From: Anaerolineae bacterium
GTDB lineage: Bacteria; Chloroflexota; Anaerolineae; UBA3071
Length of the DNA: 61,928 nucleotides
Reading direction: 5' to 3'
Assembly: GCA_029907105.1 (NCBI GenBank)
Contig: JARYMM010000019.1
Span: 1 to 61,928, forward strand
A program made the translations under genes and the position numbers. The number at the start of each line of letters is the position of its first letter. The first letter of the stretch is position 1. Below are positions 46,130 to 54,041 of the stretch, piece after piece. A model generated the notes under the pieces. The model was given only the letters and a program-made list of their open reading frames with translations. It was not told the origin of the DNA and made no database searches.

Positions 46130-46212
46130 GTTTCTACCTCGAAATAGATGCCTGGACCATTTTCGTCCCTGGTGGTGTCCGCAGGGACGTGACAACTACT
46201 CAGAAACTCGCC

Positions 46213-46406
46213 TGTCATTGCGAGAGGAGCGAAGCAATCTCCGACTCGGGACTTGGGGATTGCTTCGTCGGCAAAAACCGCCTCCTCGCAATGACACCTG
46301 TCATTGCGAGCCGAAGCCCTGAGCAAAGCGAAGGGGCGGCGAAGCAATCTCCGCCTCGGGACTTGGGGATTGCTTCGTCGGCAAAAACTGCCTCCTCGCA
46401 ATGACA
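46213..46406. repeat. Two tandem TGTCATTGCGAG palindromes
   Basis: Copy 1 (46213-46296) and copy 2 (46299-46406) each begin TGTCATTGCGAG and end CTCGCAATGACA, with GCGAAGCAATCTCC and GGATTGCTTCG in the middle. Copy 2 carries about 24 extra bases. These are widespread REP-like hairpins. The rest of 46130-46658 has no gene I can support; a small minus-strand frame (46420-46683) contains the odd peptide VCSPAGVKYPNRRVIGCSGH but matches nothing known to me. Confidence 0.8.
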
Positions 46407-46658
46407 GCAGGCGGACGTGTTGATTGCTGCTGTTTCCTCCCGCCCTACCTCCCGTCCACTCCCCACTGATTATCATATTCCCCTCGATACCGTCGAGGCC
46501 AAGGTCGCTGGCCTCAAAATGACCTCCTGGGTGAAGCTTTCCAACCTGGCCACTGTGCCCAGAACAGCCAATCACCCGGCGGTTGGGATACTTGACCCCG
46601 GCCGGGCTACAAACGGTGAATGACCGGTTGCGGCTGGCGTTGGGCCTGGGCTGAACCA

Positions 46659-47585
46659 TTATCTCACCCGCAACTTTGCCCATACTCGCCGCAGTTCCTC
46701 CGTCACCGCTCCGTCACGGTAAGCGGTCACCGGCTGGCCCTGCACCATGGCCTCGGTGACCACCTGATCGAAAGGCACTCTGCCGACCAATTCGATCCCC
46801 TGCGCAGCGCAGAAAGCCGCGATGTCATCCGTCCGTGCCCGGTTCAGGTCCGCCTTGTTGATACAGACCAGCGCCGGCACGCCAAAGTGGTTGGTCGTTC
46901 CCAGGATGCGTTCCAGATCGTGGAGGCCGGAGACGGTGGGCTCCACCACCAGCAGGGCCAGATCGGCCCCGGCGCTGGCGGCGATGACCGGACAGCCGAT
47001 GCCTGGCGGCCCGTCTACGAGGAGCAGGTCAGCCTCTGTCTCCCGCGCCTGCCGCCACGCCTGCTGCTTCACCAACGTCACCAGCTTGCCGGAGTTCTCC
47101 TGCCCGGCAAAGAGATGGGCATGGAACAGCGGCCCGAAGCGGGTGTCGGAACGGAACCAGCGCCCTGCCGTCAACTCCTCCATGCGGATGGCCTGGACAG
47201 GGCACTGATAGAAGCAGGAGGCGCAGCCCTCGCAGGCAATGCGGTCTATCTTGAACGGAGAAGCAGAGGTGCAGGGGTGCAGAGGAGGGCTCCCCTGCTC
47301 CTCCGCTCCTCTGCCCCTCTGCTCAACAACCGCCTCGAAGCGGCACACCTCAGCGCAGATACCGCAGGCGGTACACAGGTCGGCGTCAATGACCGCCACC
47401 TGTCCGCTGGTAAAATCGTGTGCCTCCACCTTCGTCGGCGAAAGCACCAACTCCAGATTGGCAGCGTCCACGTCGGCGTCGGCCAGGACGATAGACATCT
47501 CCTGAGAGGCCAGGTGAGCCAACGCCGCCGCTACAGTCGTCTTGCCCGTGCCCCCCTTGCCGCTGAGAATGACCAACTGTCTCAT
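46659..47585 (-). CDS. MinD-like ATPase with inserted ferredoxin domain (1)
   Basis: 308 residues. P-loop SGKGGTGKTTVAAAL, then DADVDAANLELVL, ferredoxin motifs CTACGICAEVC (about 71-81) and CEGCASCFYQCP, Walker B-like LLLVDGPPGIGCPV and NKADLNRARTDDIAAFCA. This is the COG1149 family, likely an Fe-S cluster-handling or cofactor-delivery ATPase. Between the two ferredoxin motifs the family is usually compact; here 25 residues from a GGCAGAGGAGC/CACCTCTGC purine repeat (47262-47330) are read in frame (EQRGRGAEEQGSPPLHP). ATG overlaps the methyltransferase stop as ATGA. Confidence 0.9.
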   Translation of the reverse strand: MRQLVILSGKGGTGKTTVAAALAHLASQEMSIVLADADVDAANLELVLSPTKVEAHDFTSGQVAVIDADLCTACGICAEVCRFEAVVEQRGRGAEEQGSPPLHPCTSASPFKIDRIACEGCASCFYQCPVQAIRMEELTAGRWFRSDTRFGPLFHAHLFAGQENSGKLVTLVKQQAWRQARETEADLLLVDGPPGIGCPVIAASAGADLALLVVEPTVSGLHDLERILGTTNHFGVPALVCINKADLNRARTDDIAAFCAAQGIELVGRVPFDQVVTEAMVQGQPVTAYRDGAVTEELRRVWAKLRVR

Positions 47586-48157
47586 GACCGGGGCTCCTTC
47601 TCAGCAAGCAACCAGAAGTACACCTTTCCCCTCTGCACGCGCACCCGGCCACCGGCAGCCTCGAACATCCGCTGCACCGTTTCCGGCCGCCGAAAGCGAC
47701 TGCGCATCAGGAGCACTTTCTCGCCCAGGGCAATCAGTTTGACCATCCAGTGCCGGATGTCCGGCTCCTGCACGACCAATCGTCCCCCGGCGGTCAGCAC
47801 GCGCAGCAGTTCACCCGCTGACGCCGTCTGATCGCGCAGGTGGTGAAACGTGTCCACCATCAGGATGCGGGATATGGCATCGTTGCGGAAGGGCAACGCC
47901 TCGATCTCGCCGCACACAGTGATCAGCCCCTTGCCCCGTGCCTGGCGCAGCATTCCTTCCGACTCATCCAGAATGACCACCTGGCCAGCCAGGTGGCGCA
48001 GCGTTTCCGCCACCCGGCCTGTGCCGCCGCCAGCGTCCAGCAGCCATCCCTCACCGGAACACTGCAAGAGCTCCGGAAGGTGCTCATCTCTTTGGTAGGT
48101 GAAGAACCGATCGTAGTGAGGCGCGATGAGGCGGAAATGGTCGGGGAAAGAGGGCAT
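47582..48157 (-). CDS. Class I SAM-dependent methyltransferase
   Basis: 191 residues. Rossmann motif LLDAGGGTGRVAETLRHL, then VVILDESEGMLRQAR, EALPFRNDAISRILMVDTFHHL and a closing LLRVLTAGGRLVVQEPDI. Substrate unknown. Overlaps the first MinD-ferredoxin gene by four bases, so the two are coupled. ATG at 48157 is preferred to a GTG one codon upstream because GAGGGAG fits. Confidence 0.9.
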   Translation of the reverse strand: MPSFPDHFRLIAPHYDRFFTYQRDEHLPELLQCSGEGWLLDAGGGTGRVAETLRHLAGQVVILDESEGMLRQARGKGLITVCGEIEALPFRNDAISRILMVDTFHHLRDQTASAGELLRVLTAGGRLVVQEPDIRHWMVKLIALGEKVLLMRSRFRRPETVQRMFEAAGGRVRVQRGKVYFWLLAEKEPRS

Positions 48158-48206
48158 CACACTCCCTCAGCGAGGGCTGCCGGCGGTTTGGCCAGGAAGG
48201 CGACCG

Positions 48207-48238
48207 CGACGACACCAACCCTCATGGTGGTGTCGTCG
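48207..48238. repeat. CGACGACACC hairpin
   Basis: CGACGACACC (48207-48216) pairs with GGTGTCGTCG (48229-48238) in the spacer between the bS22-like and methyltransferase genes. No T-run follows. Confidence 0.5.
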
Positions 48239-48295
48239 AAGACGCCCCCTGGCCCTTCGCCGGACAGTCTCTCTTCGTATTCTGGGTGCCGATGA

Positions 48296-48394
48296 TTACT
48301 TCTGTCGCCGCTGCCAGCGAGTCAGTTTCAATCGCTTGCGATGCTTGTGCTTGGCCATCTTCTTCTTGCGCCACTTCTTCGCACTTGTTCCCAT
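48296..48394 (-). CDS. bS22/AURKAIP1-COX24-like small basic protein
   Basis: A 32-residue gene: MGTSAKKWRKKKMAKHKHRK then RLKLTRWQRRQK. It matches the short basic proteins of the AURKAIP1/COX24 domain family, which include ribosomal protein bS22 of Actinobacteria and similar proteins in Bacteroidota (pattern MGS..KKRRKRMAKKKHRK). Strong ribosome site TAAGGAGGCGTA before the ATG, and an extended -10 promoter upstream. It is probably a ribosomal or ribosome-associated protein. It is short and easily missed. Confidence 0.8.
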   Translation of the reverse strand: MGTSAKKWRKKKMAKHKHRKRLKLTRWQRRQK

Positions 48395-48469
48395 TACGCC
48401 TCCTTAATGCGATGATACGGGGTCCTGCCCCGGCCTCACCCACAGAGACCGCGAGGCTGGTCAGCGCTA

Positions 48470-48475
48470 ATTATA
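48470..48475 (-). promoter_or_regulatory. Extended -10 promoter of the bS22-like gene
   Basis: On the minus strand TGC-TATAAT with no good -35. It overlaps the end of the second MinD-ferredoxin gene. Confidence 0.55.
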
Positions 48476-49331
48476 GCACATCCGTCCCCGTCTGCTGAAT
48501 CTGCCGATACAGTCTCGCAAACTGCTCCCGATACTCCGGCAACGCCTCCAGCAGAGGCACCCCGTCCGAGTACGCTTCGGCGATACGGCGGTCGAAAGGG
48601 ATGCGCATCAGGACAGGGATACCCTCGGCAGCGCAGTATGCTTCCACGCCTCGGTCACCTATCCCATCGCGGTTGATCACCACGGCCACGGGCAGGCCCA
48701 GTTCGTCGCGGGCCACCTCCACCGCCAGGCGCAGATCGTGCAGACCGAAGGGCGTGGGCTCGGTGACCAGCAGCACGATATCGGCGCCGCGCATCGTTTC
48801 CACCACCGGGCAGGCGGTGCCCGGCGGGGCATCGAGGATCACCGCCCGATCGGCGGCGTCCTCCGGGATGGCCCACCGTTTCAACTGGCGGATGATGGGC
48901 ACGGCCATGGCCTCGCCCACGTTCATGATGCCCTGGGCGAAAGCGATGGCCCTCGCTTTTCCCTGCTCGATGACGCCGGTCACGTGCAGCACTTCCCGGA
49001 TAGCTCTCTCCGGGCAGTTCAGGGCGCAACTGCCACAGCCGTGGCAGAGTGCGGGAAAGACCACCACGTTCCCACCAGCAACGGCAATGGCATGGTAGGC
49101 GCACACCTGAGCACAGCGCCCGCAGGCGGTACAGCGCTCGAAATCCACCTCAGGAATGAGGATGCCCACCTCCTCCCGTCGGGTGATCGCCGGCCTGAGG
49201 AACAGCGCCGCGTTGGGCTCCTCCACATCGCAGTCCAGGAATGCGGGTTGGCCGGAGAGAGCCAGGGCCAGGCTGACGGCCACGGTCGTCTTGCCTGTGC
49301 CCCCCTTACCGCTGGCAACGGCGATGATCAT
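48471..49331 (-). CDS. MinD-like ATPase with inserted ferredoxin domain (2)
   Basis: 286 residues, a paralogue of the first. P-loop SGKGGTGKTTVAVSLALAL, DCDVEEPNAALFL, two ferredoxin motifs CTACGRCAQVCAY (about 67-79) and CHGCGSCALNCPE, AVILDAPPGTACPVVETM and NRDGIGDRGVEAYCA. It lacks the repeat insert seen in the first copy, so the natural spacing between ferredoxin motifs can be judged from it. ATG starts one base after the stop of the zinc-ribbon gene. Likely Fe-S/cofactor assembly role. Confidence 0.92.
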   Translation of the reverse strand: MIIAVASGKGGTGKTTVAVSLALALSGQPAFLDCDVEEPNAALFLRPAITRREEVGILIPEVDFERCTACGRCAQVCAYHAIAVAGGNVVVFPALCHGCGSCALNCPERAIREVLHVTGVIEQGKARAIAFAQGIMNVGEAMAVPIIRQLKRWAIPEDAADRAVILDAPPGTACPVVETMRGADIVLLVTEPTPFGLHDLRLAVEVARDELGLPVAVVINRDGIGDRGVEAYCAAEGIPVLMRIPFDRRIAEAYSDGVPLLEALPEYREQFARLYRQIQQTGTDVL

Positions 49332-49332
49332 C

Positions 49333-49542
49333 TCACTCTCGCGTCATCTTCGTGCCACACCTGGGGCAGGTCATCTGATAGCACGGCTGACCCGCTTGGT
49401 GGGGCACCTTGTAGCCGCAGCTTGGGCAGATGCAATTGCCGCCCGGCCCGGCGGCCTCGGGGCCTCCCATGCGCCCCGGCCCGCGACCAGCGCCACGGCC
49501 AGCACCGCCCCCGCGACCACCACTCCCTTGTCCTCGACCCAT
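49333..49542 (-). CDS. Small Gly/Arg-rich zinc-ribbon protein
   Basis: About 69 residues: a Gly-Arg-rich first half and a zinc ribbon CICPSCGYKVPHQ...CYQMTCPRCGTKM (CPxC...CPxC). Similar small proteins accompany MinD-ferredoxin and NifX genes in anaerobes. ATG at 49542 is chosen because AAAGGAGGTG lies eight bases before it; a GTG at 49551 overlaps the previous stop. Function unknown. Confidence 0.75.
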   Translation of the reverse strand: MGRGQGSGGRGGGAGRGAGRGPGRMGGPEAAGPGGNCICPSCGYKVPHQAGQPCYQMTCPRCGTKMTRE

Positions 49543-49547
49543 ACCAC

Positions 49548-50009
49548 TCACCTCCTTTGTCGCTTATCTATTTCGTTGGCCATATCTGACAGAATGTCCA
49601 GCAGAATCCGCGCCGCACGCTCGGCCACGAAGGAGCAGGAACCCAGCCCGCCAGGGGCGTGCATCTGTTCGTAAACGTCCTGACAACGAGTGCTGCCGAA
49701 TTCGGCCAGGAACCGCTCCCGGTATCTGGCGGCGAGTTCGTAGGCCGACTGAGCGTCCTCTGCCGGACTGTTGCGGCCGCACAAGCCGCCGATGACCATC
49801 ACGCCGCCGCTCAATGCCCCACACATCTCCTGCTTGCTGCCGCCCACACCTCCGGCCAGGCCGGTGGCCAGGCGCACGTCGCGCCGCGCCGTCTCTTCTC
49901 CCAGGACATGTCCGCCCACGGCGAGCATTATCGCTTCAGCTCAGTGGTACCCTCGTCGCATGAGGTCGCCAGCCAGGCGGGCAACCTCCTCTCGCCTGTT
50001 CAACGTCAT
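49548..50009 (-). CDS. C-GCAxxG-C-C family protein, probable selenoprotein (in-frame UGA)
   Basis: The frame starts ATG 50009 (MTLNRREEVARLAGDLMRRGYH), meets TGA at 49943-49941, and goes on without a break (AEAIMLAVGGHVLGEE) to the stop at 49548, 153 residues with the UGA counted. That is the family length. Family members have a Cys at exactly this place (YNC-x-E/Q-A-V-L-L-A), then the GGSKQEMCGALSGGVMVIGG and later C residues (TRCQDVY, GSCSFV) seen here. A UGA at the first Cys with an intact frame on both sides is the sign of selenocysteine. A modest hairpin (GCTC-GCCGT-GGGC) follows about 15 bases after the UGA, at the place of a bacterial SECIS. It follows the NifX-like gene stop by 11 bases. 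The alternative is a pseudogene or sequencing error. Confidence 0.75.
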
Positions 50010-50020
50010 AACGTCCAGGG

Positions 50021-50515
50021 TTATCCTTGGCCTGACAGCCGATCCAGACGGGACATCACCTGCGCCAGCTGCCGCTGCAGCATCTCCGCTTCCTCGCGTA
50101 GCCGGCCCACCTCGTCCTTCTCGTACTCGCCCGCAGCAAGGGACTCCTCACGAGCATGCTCGACGCTCTCGCCGCAGGGCAGCGCGCCGCGCAGCGTGCC
50201 ACCCAGATAGCCCTGCAGGGCATGACGCACTGTGCCCGATGCGCCGGTCACTGCCTCGATGCCATACTCTCGGAAGAAACCGATGGCCCGATGGCCCATG
50301 CCACCGGTAAGCATCACGTCTACGCTCTGGCTGTGAATGAAGCCCGGCACCTGGCCCGGCGCATGCTGGCCGTAGTAGGGATTGTCCACGGCGTGGACGG
50401 CCCGCACCTCCTGGCCTTCCACGTCCACCAGGATGTAGTACGGGCAACGCCCAAAGTGCGGGCTGACCACGCTGTCGAGACCGTTTCTGTCATCTGCGGA
50501 AATGGCGATGCGCAT
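50021..50515 (-). CDS. NifX/NifB-like dinitrogenase iron-molybdenum cofactor-family protein (1)
   Basis: 164 residues. The Di-Nase_FeMo-co domain occupies residues 1-110: MRIAISADDRNGLDSVVSPHFGRCPYYILV, GQVPGFIHSQSVDVMLTGGMGHRAIGFF and YGIEAVTGASGTVRHALQGYLGG. A helical coiled-coil tail follows (GRLREEAEMLQRQLAQVMSRLDRL). Such proteins bind Fe-S or Mo/Fe cofactor precursors or act in Fe-S regulation; no nitrogenase genes are in the window, so nitrogen fixation is not implied. ATG at 50515 follows AGGGAGGATAACC. Confidence 0.9.
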   Translation of the reverse strand: MRIAISADDRNGLDSVVSPHFGRCPYYILVDVEGQEVRAVHAVDNPYYGQHAPGQVPGFIHSQSVDVMLTGGMGHRAIGFFREYGIEAVTGASGTVRHALQGYLGGTLRGALPCGESVEHAREESLAAGEYEKDEVGRLREEAEMLQRQLAQVMSRLDRLSGQG

Positions 50516-50517
50516 GG

Positions 50518-51069
50518 TTATCCTCCCTTTTCCAGTTTCTCCAGTCGTTCCATCACCCTGGCCAACTGCTGGCGCAGCTCGCCGGCCGTCTGCCGCAGTT
50601 CGGCGATTTCCTGCCCACGAGCCCCAGGCGGGACAGGGGGCGCTGCTGGCGATGGAGGTGACGCCGAAGGCGTCATCCCCCAGCCTCTGCCGCGGCCCAT
50701 CCCCCGGCCCGTGCCCGCATGAGCCTGGACATTGGCATCGGCCGTCGAAGGCAACCGCCCCGCCTTGTACGCCTCGACTGCCTCCCGTACCGTCCCCTCG
50801 CCGATGAGGTACACGGGCACGTTGGCAGCCTGGAAGACGTTAAAGGCATTGGGGCCTACATTACCGGTCAGCACGGCCTGAGCACCCTGTTCAATGATGA
50901 ACTGGGCGGCCTGGATACCGGCGCCGCCTGCGGCAGACAGGGCTGGATTGTCCACAGCCCGGCATTGCATGGTCTCGGTGTCCACGAAGAGGAAAAGGGG
51001 ACAGCGCCCGAACACAGGACTGGCCGGCGCGTCCAGATCCCGACCGTTGGAGGTGACGACGATTCTCAT
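50518..51069 (-). CDS. NifX/NifB-like cofactor-family protein (2)
   Basis: 183 residues, paralogue of the next gene. MRIVVTSNGRDLDAPASPVFGRCPLFLFV, QAAQFIIEQGAQAVLTGNVGPNAFNVFQ, YLIGEGTVREAVEAYKAGRL, then a Gly/Pro-rich linker and a coiled-coil tail (ELRQTAGELRQQLARVMERLEKL) that resembles the tail of the first copy. The two may form a heterodimer through these tails. ATG at 51069 follows AGGAGAATGGC; a longer frame upstream is rejected. Confidence 0.88.
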   Translation of the reverse strand: MRIVVTSNGRDLDAPASPVFGRCPLFLFVDTETMQCRAVDNPALSAAGGAGIQAAQFIIEQGAQAVLTGNVGPNAFNVFQAANVPVYLIGEGTVREAVEAYKAGRLPSTADANVQAHAGTGRGMGRGRGWGMTPSASPPSPAAPPVPPGARGQEIAELRQTAGELRQQLARVMERLEKLEKGG

Positions 51070-51155
51070 TTGCCATTCTCCTGGATTACGAGTACAATCA
51101 AATGTGTTGCGTGTGGCGTATTCCGTTTCACGCATCACTTATCGTGTGGGGTGTC

Positions 51156-51238
51156 GGGGCGGGTGGCGGACCGCCAGACGGTACTCACCCGCCCCGTTCC
51201 CTCAATCCTCCCGCGGGTTCCCAGACCCGCGGGAGGAT
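51156..51238. repeat. Two adjacent strong hairpins
   Basis: GGGGCGGGTG (51156-51165)/CACCCGCCCC (51186-51195) encloses a small inner stem, and ATCCTCCCGCGGGT (51205-51218)/ACCCGCGGGAGGAT (51225-51238) is a perfect 14-bp stem. There is no T-run. They separate DUF5320 from the NifX genes and may set mRNA ends or stability. Confidence 0.75.
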
Positions 51239-51240
51239 GC

Positions 51241-51615
51241 CTACTCCTTCCCTTCGAGTTCCTCGATGCGCTTGCTGATGGCCTCGAGTTCATCCTTCAG
51301 CCATTGCGCCTGTCCTTTGAGCGCGTCGAGTTCCTCGTCGGGAGAGGGAGCATACGGGCCGTAGGCCGCCGGCGGCCCCCATGCCGGGCCATAGCCGAAG
51401 CGCAGCCAGCCGGGCAGCCCCGTGGCGTAGAACCAGTGGCGCCAGCGGTAGCCGCGCCCCCAGCCGCCACCCCAGCCACGAGCACGGCCCAGGCCGAAGC
51501 CGCGGCCGGGCATCGGATTGGCGTAGCCGGGCATCCCGTAGCCGGCGCAGTAGCCAGCAGCGCGGCCGGTCATCGGACCCATGCCCAGCGGCCCCGTGCG
51601 ATCTCCTCTCGGCAT
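51241..51615 (-). CDS. DUF5320 protein
   Basis: 124 residues. Typical start MPRGDRTGPLGMGPMTGRAA then GYCAGYGMPGY, a Gly/Arg/Trp-rich middle and a C-terminal coiled coil (DEELDALKGQAQWLKDELEAISKRIEELE). DUF5320 proteins accompany NifX-like and Mrp genes in anaerobes; role unknown. ATG at 51615 follows GAGGAGGTGAACAAG. Confidence 0.88.
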   Translation of the reverse strand: MPRGDRTGPLGMGPMTGRAAGYCAGYGMPGYANPMPGRGFGLGRARGWGGGWGRGYRWRHWFYATGLPGWLRFGYGPAWGPPAAYGPYAPSPDEELDALKGQAQWLKDELEAISKRIEELEGKE

Positions 51616-51676
51616 CTTGTTCACCTCCTCTCTTTGTTGGTATATTGGTACACTGGGACAAGTCGGCACATTTTAC

Positions 51677-52747
51677 CTACCGCAGCAGCGGCCCTCTGGC
51701 CGCCGGCGCGGTCTTCATCAGCCGTTCGGCAATGGGGGCGAACTCCTCGGCGGGGTAATCCTCGATCCGCCCCACATCGCACAGCCTGGCGATCTGCGGG
51801 TCAAGGGGCAGCCGCCCCAGGAACGGAATCCACAGCTTGCGCGCCGTCTCCTCGGCATGGCTGGGGCCGAAGACATCGTAGCGCTGGCCGGTGTCCGGAC
51901 AGACGAAGTAGCTCATGTTCTCCACCAGCCCCAGGATGGGCACGCCCAACCGCTCGGCCATGCGCGCCGCCTTGCGCACCACCATGCCCGCCAGGTCCTG
52001 CGGCGAGCTGACCAGGAGCACCCCGCTCAGCGGCAGCGATTGCATCACCGTCAGCGAGGCATCCAAGGTGCCCGGCGGCAAGTCCACGATCAGCCAGTCC
52101 AGGTCGCCCCAGAAAACATCGCCCCAGAACTGCTTGATGGCCCCGCTGATCAGCGGCCCCCGCCAGATCACCGCCTCATCCTCGCTGGGCAGCAGCAGGT
52201 TGATGGACATCACCTTGATGCCGGTCTCCGTCTCGGCGGGCAGGATGCCCAGCGGGCTCTGGCCGGGTTGGGCACCATTGGGGAAGAACATCTTGGGAAT
52301 GCTGGGGGCGGTGATGTCGGCATCGAGCACACCGACCCGCGCCCCCTGACGACGCAGGGCCACCGCCAGCAGGCTGCTGACCAGCGATTTGCCCACGCCG
52401 CCCTTGCCGCTCATCACGGCAATGACCCGCCGGATGTCATTGAGGTGCTCGGCAATCCCGCCTTCCTCCGGGCTGCCGATGCCGATATGCTTCTTCTCCT
52501 CGGCGGTCATCTCCCTCAACGCCACTTCCGCCGTCTCAACCCCTTCCAGGGCCGACACCGCTGCCCGCGCCTGGGACACGATCTGATCCCTTAAGGGGCA
52601 GGCCAGCGTGGTCAGGGCCAGTGTGAAGCGCACCTGGCCCCCTTCAATCTCCACGTCCTTGACCATGCCAAGTTCCACCAGGCTGCGCCGCAATTCCGGG
52701 TCCATGACCCCTTTCAGGGCTTCCAATACCTGTTCTTCGGTGACCAT
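51677..52747 (-). CDS. Mrp/NBP35-family Fe-S cluster carrier ATPase
   Basis: 356 residues. N-terminal MIP18/DUF59-like domain (VLEALKGVMDPELRRSLVELGMV) and C-terminal Mrp ATPase: SGKGGVGKSLVSSLLAVALRR, DADITAPSIPKMFFP, LIVDLPPGTLDASLTVMQ and LGLVENMSYFVCPDTGQRYDVFG, where a CxxC-like C-x-D-T-G segment is expected to bind the cluster. ATG at 52747. The 92 bp between this gene and DUF364 are CGTAGTGCG word repeats (52760-52810) with no gene. Confidence 0.93.
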   Translation of the reverse strand: MVTEEQVLEALKGVMDPELRRSLVELGMVKDVEIEGGQVRFTLALTTLACPLRDQIVSQARAAVSALEGVETAEVALREMTAEEKKHIGIGSPEEGGIAEHLNDIRRVIAVMSGKGGVGKSLVSSLLAVALRRQGARVGVLDADITAPSIPKMFFPNGAQPGQSPLGILPAETETGIKVMSINLLLPSEDEAVIWRGPLISGAIKQFWGDVFWGDLDWLIVDLPPGTLDASLTVMQSLPLSGVLLVSSPQDLAGMVVRKAARMAERLGVPILGLVENMSYFVCPDTGQRYDVFGPSHAEETARKLWIPFLGRLPLDPQIARLCDVGRIEDYPAEEFAPIAERLMKTAPAARGPLLR

Positions 52748-52839
52748 GATCCTATCTCCGTGTTATGTAGTGCGTAGTGCGTATTGTGCAGTGCGTGTTG
52801 CGTGACGCCTCACGCAACACGTGATCGGTTTGATTGCGC

Positions 52840-53625
52840 TCAAGAGCTGTGTGCAAATGAAACTTGCCCGCCGGGCTCCCTACTGGCCATCGCCACCAGC
52901 CGCACGCCACCGCGGTGGATCTGACGGAAAGTGGCCCCCTGGCTCACCAACCGCAGCACACTGTCTATGTCGTCTACCCGTACACCCGAAAGCAGGTCCA
53001 CGCCGTAATCAAACAACACGGGCGACAGCGGCGTGCTGGGGCCCAGTAGCAGCACGTAGGCGTCAGGCCGGCAGAGGGCCAGCAACCCCTCGCAGGTGCG
53101 GTTGATCAGCGTCGTGCTGGTGATGGCCACGACATCCGCCTGAGGGATGACCTCCGGCGCAGCCTCCGAGGGCAGGTCTTCTGGCCCCGGTTGCAGCTCC
53201 AGCACCCACAACTGCCCCACCTTATCCCGCAACCTCTGGACGAAAGGGAAATGCCCCACGATGGCCACGCGCTTCCCTGCCCCCCGCTGGCCGATCACCT
53301 CTTCGGCGTTCAGCTCTACACAGGCGGTCTCATCCACCTCCAGCAGCGCATTGATCGTGGCCATGCCGATGCTGGCTTCCAACAGGCTGTCGGAGTGGAT
53401 CAGGCTGGCCAACTCCAGCGCGCTGCGCTCGGTCAGCCATCCCGCCCCGCGCACCGGGTAGTGGCCGTTTTGGTGGTGATCCTCGCCGCGCAACGCCGAG
53501 GCCAGACCGCAGCGGCGTCTCCCCTCCTGTTCGACCACCACCGCCGTCCAGAAGGCCCCAATGCGCACGTCCTGCACCGTGGCCTCGTCGGGCAACACCG
53601 CCAGCAGCTCAGCCGTGATGCTCAC
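52840..53625 (-). CDS. DUF364/DUF4213 protein (heavy-metal chelation-like)
   Basis: About 261 residues. N-terminal DUF4213 part VSITAELLAVLPDEATVQDVRIGAFWTAVVVE, then SALELASLIHSDSLLEASIGMATINALLEVDE and the Rossmann-like DUF364 part VAIVGHFPFVQRLRDKVGQLWVLEL, ADVVAITSTTLINRTCEGLLALC, VLLLGPSTPLSPVLFDYGVDLLSGV. The family is thought to bind metals or a cofactor. Start is GTG 53625, after GGAGGATCAAG; it overlaps the PadR end by 17 bases. Confidence 0.85.
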   Translation of the reverse strand: MSITAELLAVLPDEATVQDVRIGAFWTAVVVEQEGRRRCGLASALRGEDHHQNGHYPVRGAGWLTERSALELASLIHSDSLLEASIGMATINALLEVDETACVELNAEEVIGQRGAGKRVAIVGHFPFVQRLRDKVGQLWVLELQPGPEDLPSEAAPEVIPQADVVAITSTTLINRTCEGLLALCRPDAYVLLLGPSTPLSPVLFDYGVDLLSGVRVDDIDSVLRLVSQGATFRQIHRGGVRLVAMASREPGGQVSFAHSS

Positions 53626-54019
53626 CTTGATCCTCCTCCATGTGCCGATCGTAGGCCTGCAAGAAACGGTGCAGCACGCGGTCCGTCTCCCGCAATCCGG
53701 CCACCCACCAGGCCAGGGCACGGTCGCCCTCGGCGGTGAGACGGTAAACCCGCCGCGCCGGGCCGGCGCTGGCCTCCGTGTCCCACTCCGAAGCCACCAA
53801 CCCCTCCTCCTCCATCTCCCGCAGCGAGCGATAGACGGCGCCGGAATCCACGGGGTCCTCGGCGAAGCCGAACTCTTTCAGGCTTTCCATCAAGTTGTAA
53901 CCATGGGAGGGGCCTTGATGCAGCAGCAACAACAGGCAGGGCTGCACGAAACGGGCAATGCGCCGCCAGCGGGGCATGCCGTGTCCGCTTCTCCAACCGC
54001 GTCGCCATCCTCCAGGCAT
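53609..54019 (-). CDS. PadR-family transcriptional regulator
   Basis: About 136 residues. Winged helix: RFVQPCLLLLLHQGPSHGYNLMESLKEFG, then VDSGAVYRSLREMEEEGLVASEWDTE and ARRVYRLTAEGDRALAWWVAGLRETDRVLHRFLQAYDRH for the dimer helix. ATG at 54019 is set by AAGGAGATCAGAC. It heads the redox operon and its promoter carries a perfect palindrome, so it likely represses itself and the operon. Ligand unknown. Confidence 0.9.
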   Translation of the reverse strand: MPGGWRRGWRSGHGMPRWRRIARFVQPCLLLLLHQGPSHGYNLMESLKEFGFAEDPVDSGAVYRSLREMEEEGLVASEWDTEASAGPARRVYRLTAEGDRALAWWVAGLRETDRVLHRFLQAYDRHMEEDQGEHHG

Positions 54020-54041
54020 GTCTGATCTCCTTGTAATATCC

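Noticed and set aside
46420..46683. Minus-strand frame with VCSPAGVKYPNRRVIGCSGH
   Set aside because: It runs on into the REP hairpins, has no convincing ribosome site and resembles no family; not called as a gene.
50021..51069. Nitrogen fixation genes
   Set aside because: NifX-like domains alone are common in non-fixing anaerobes, and no nifHDK, nifB or nifE/N is present.
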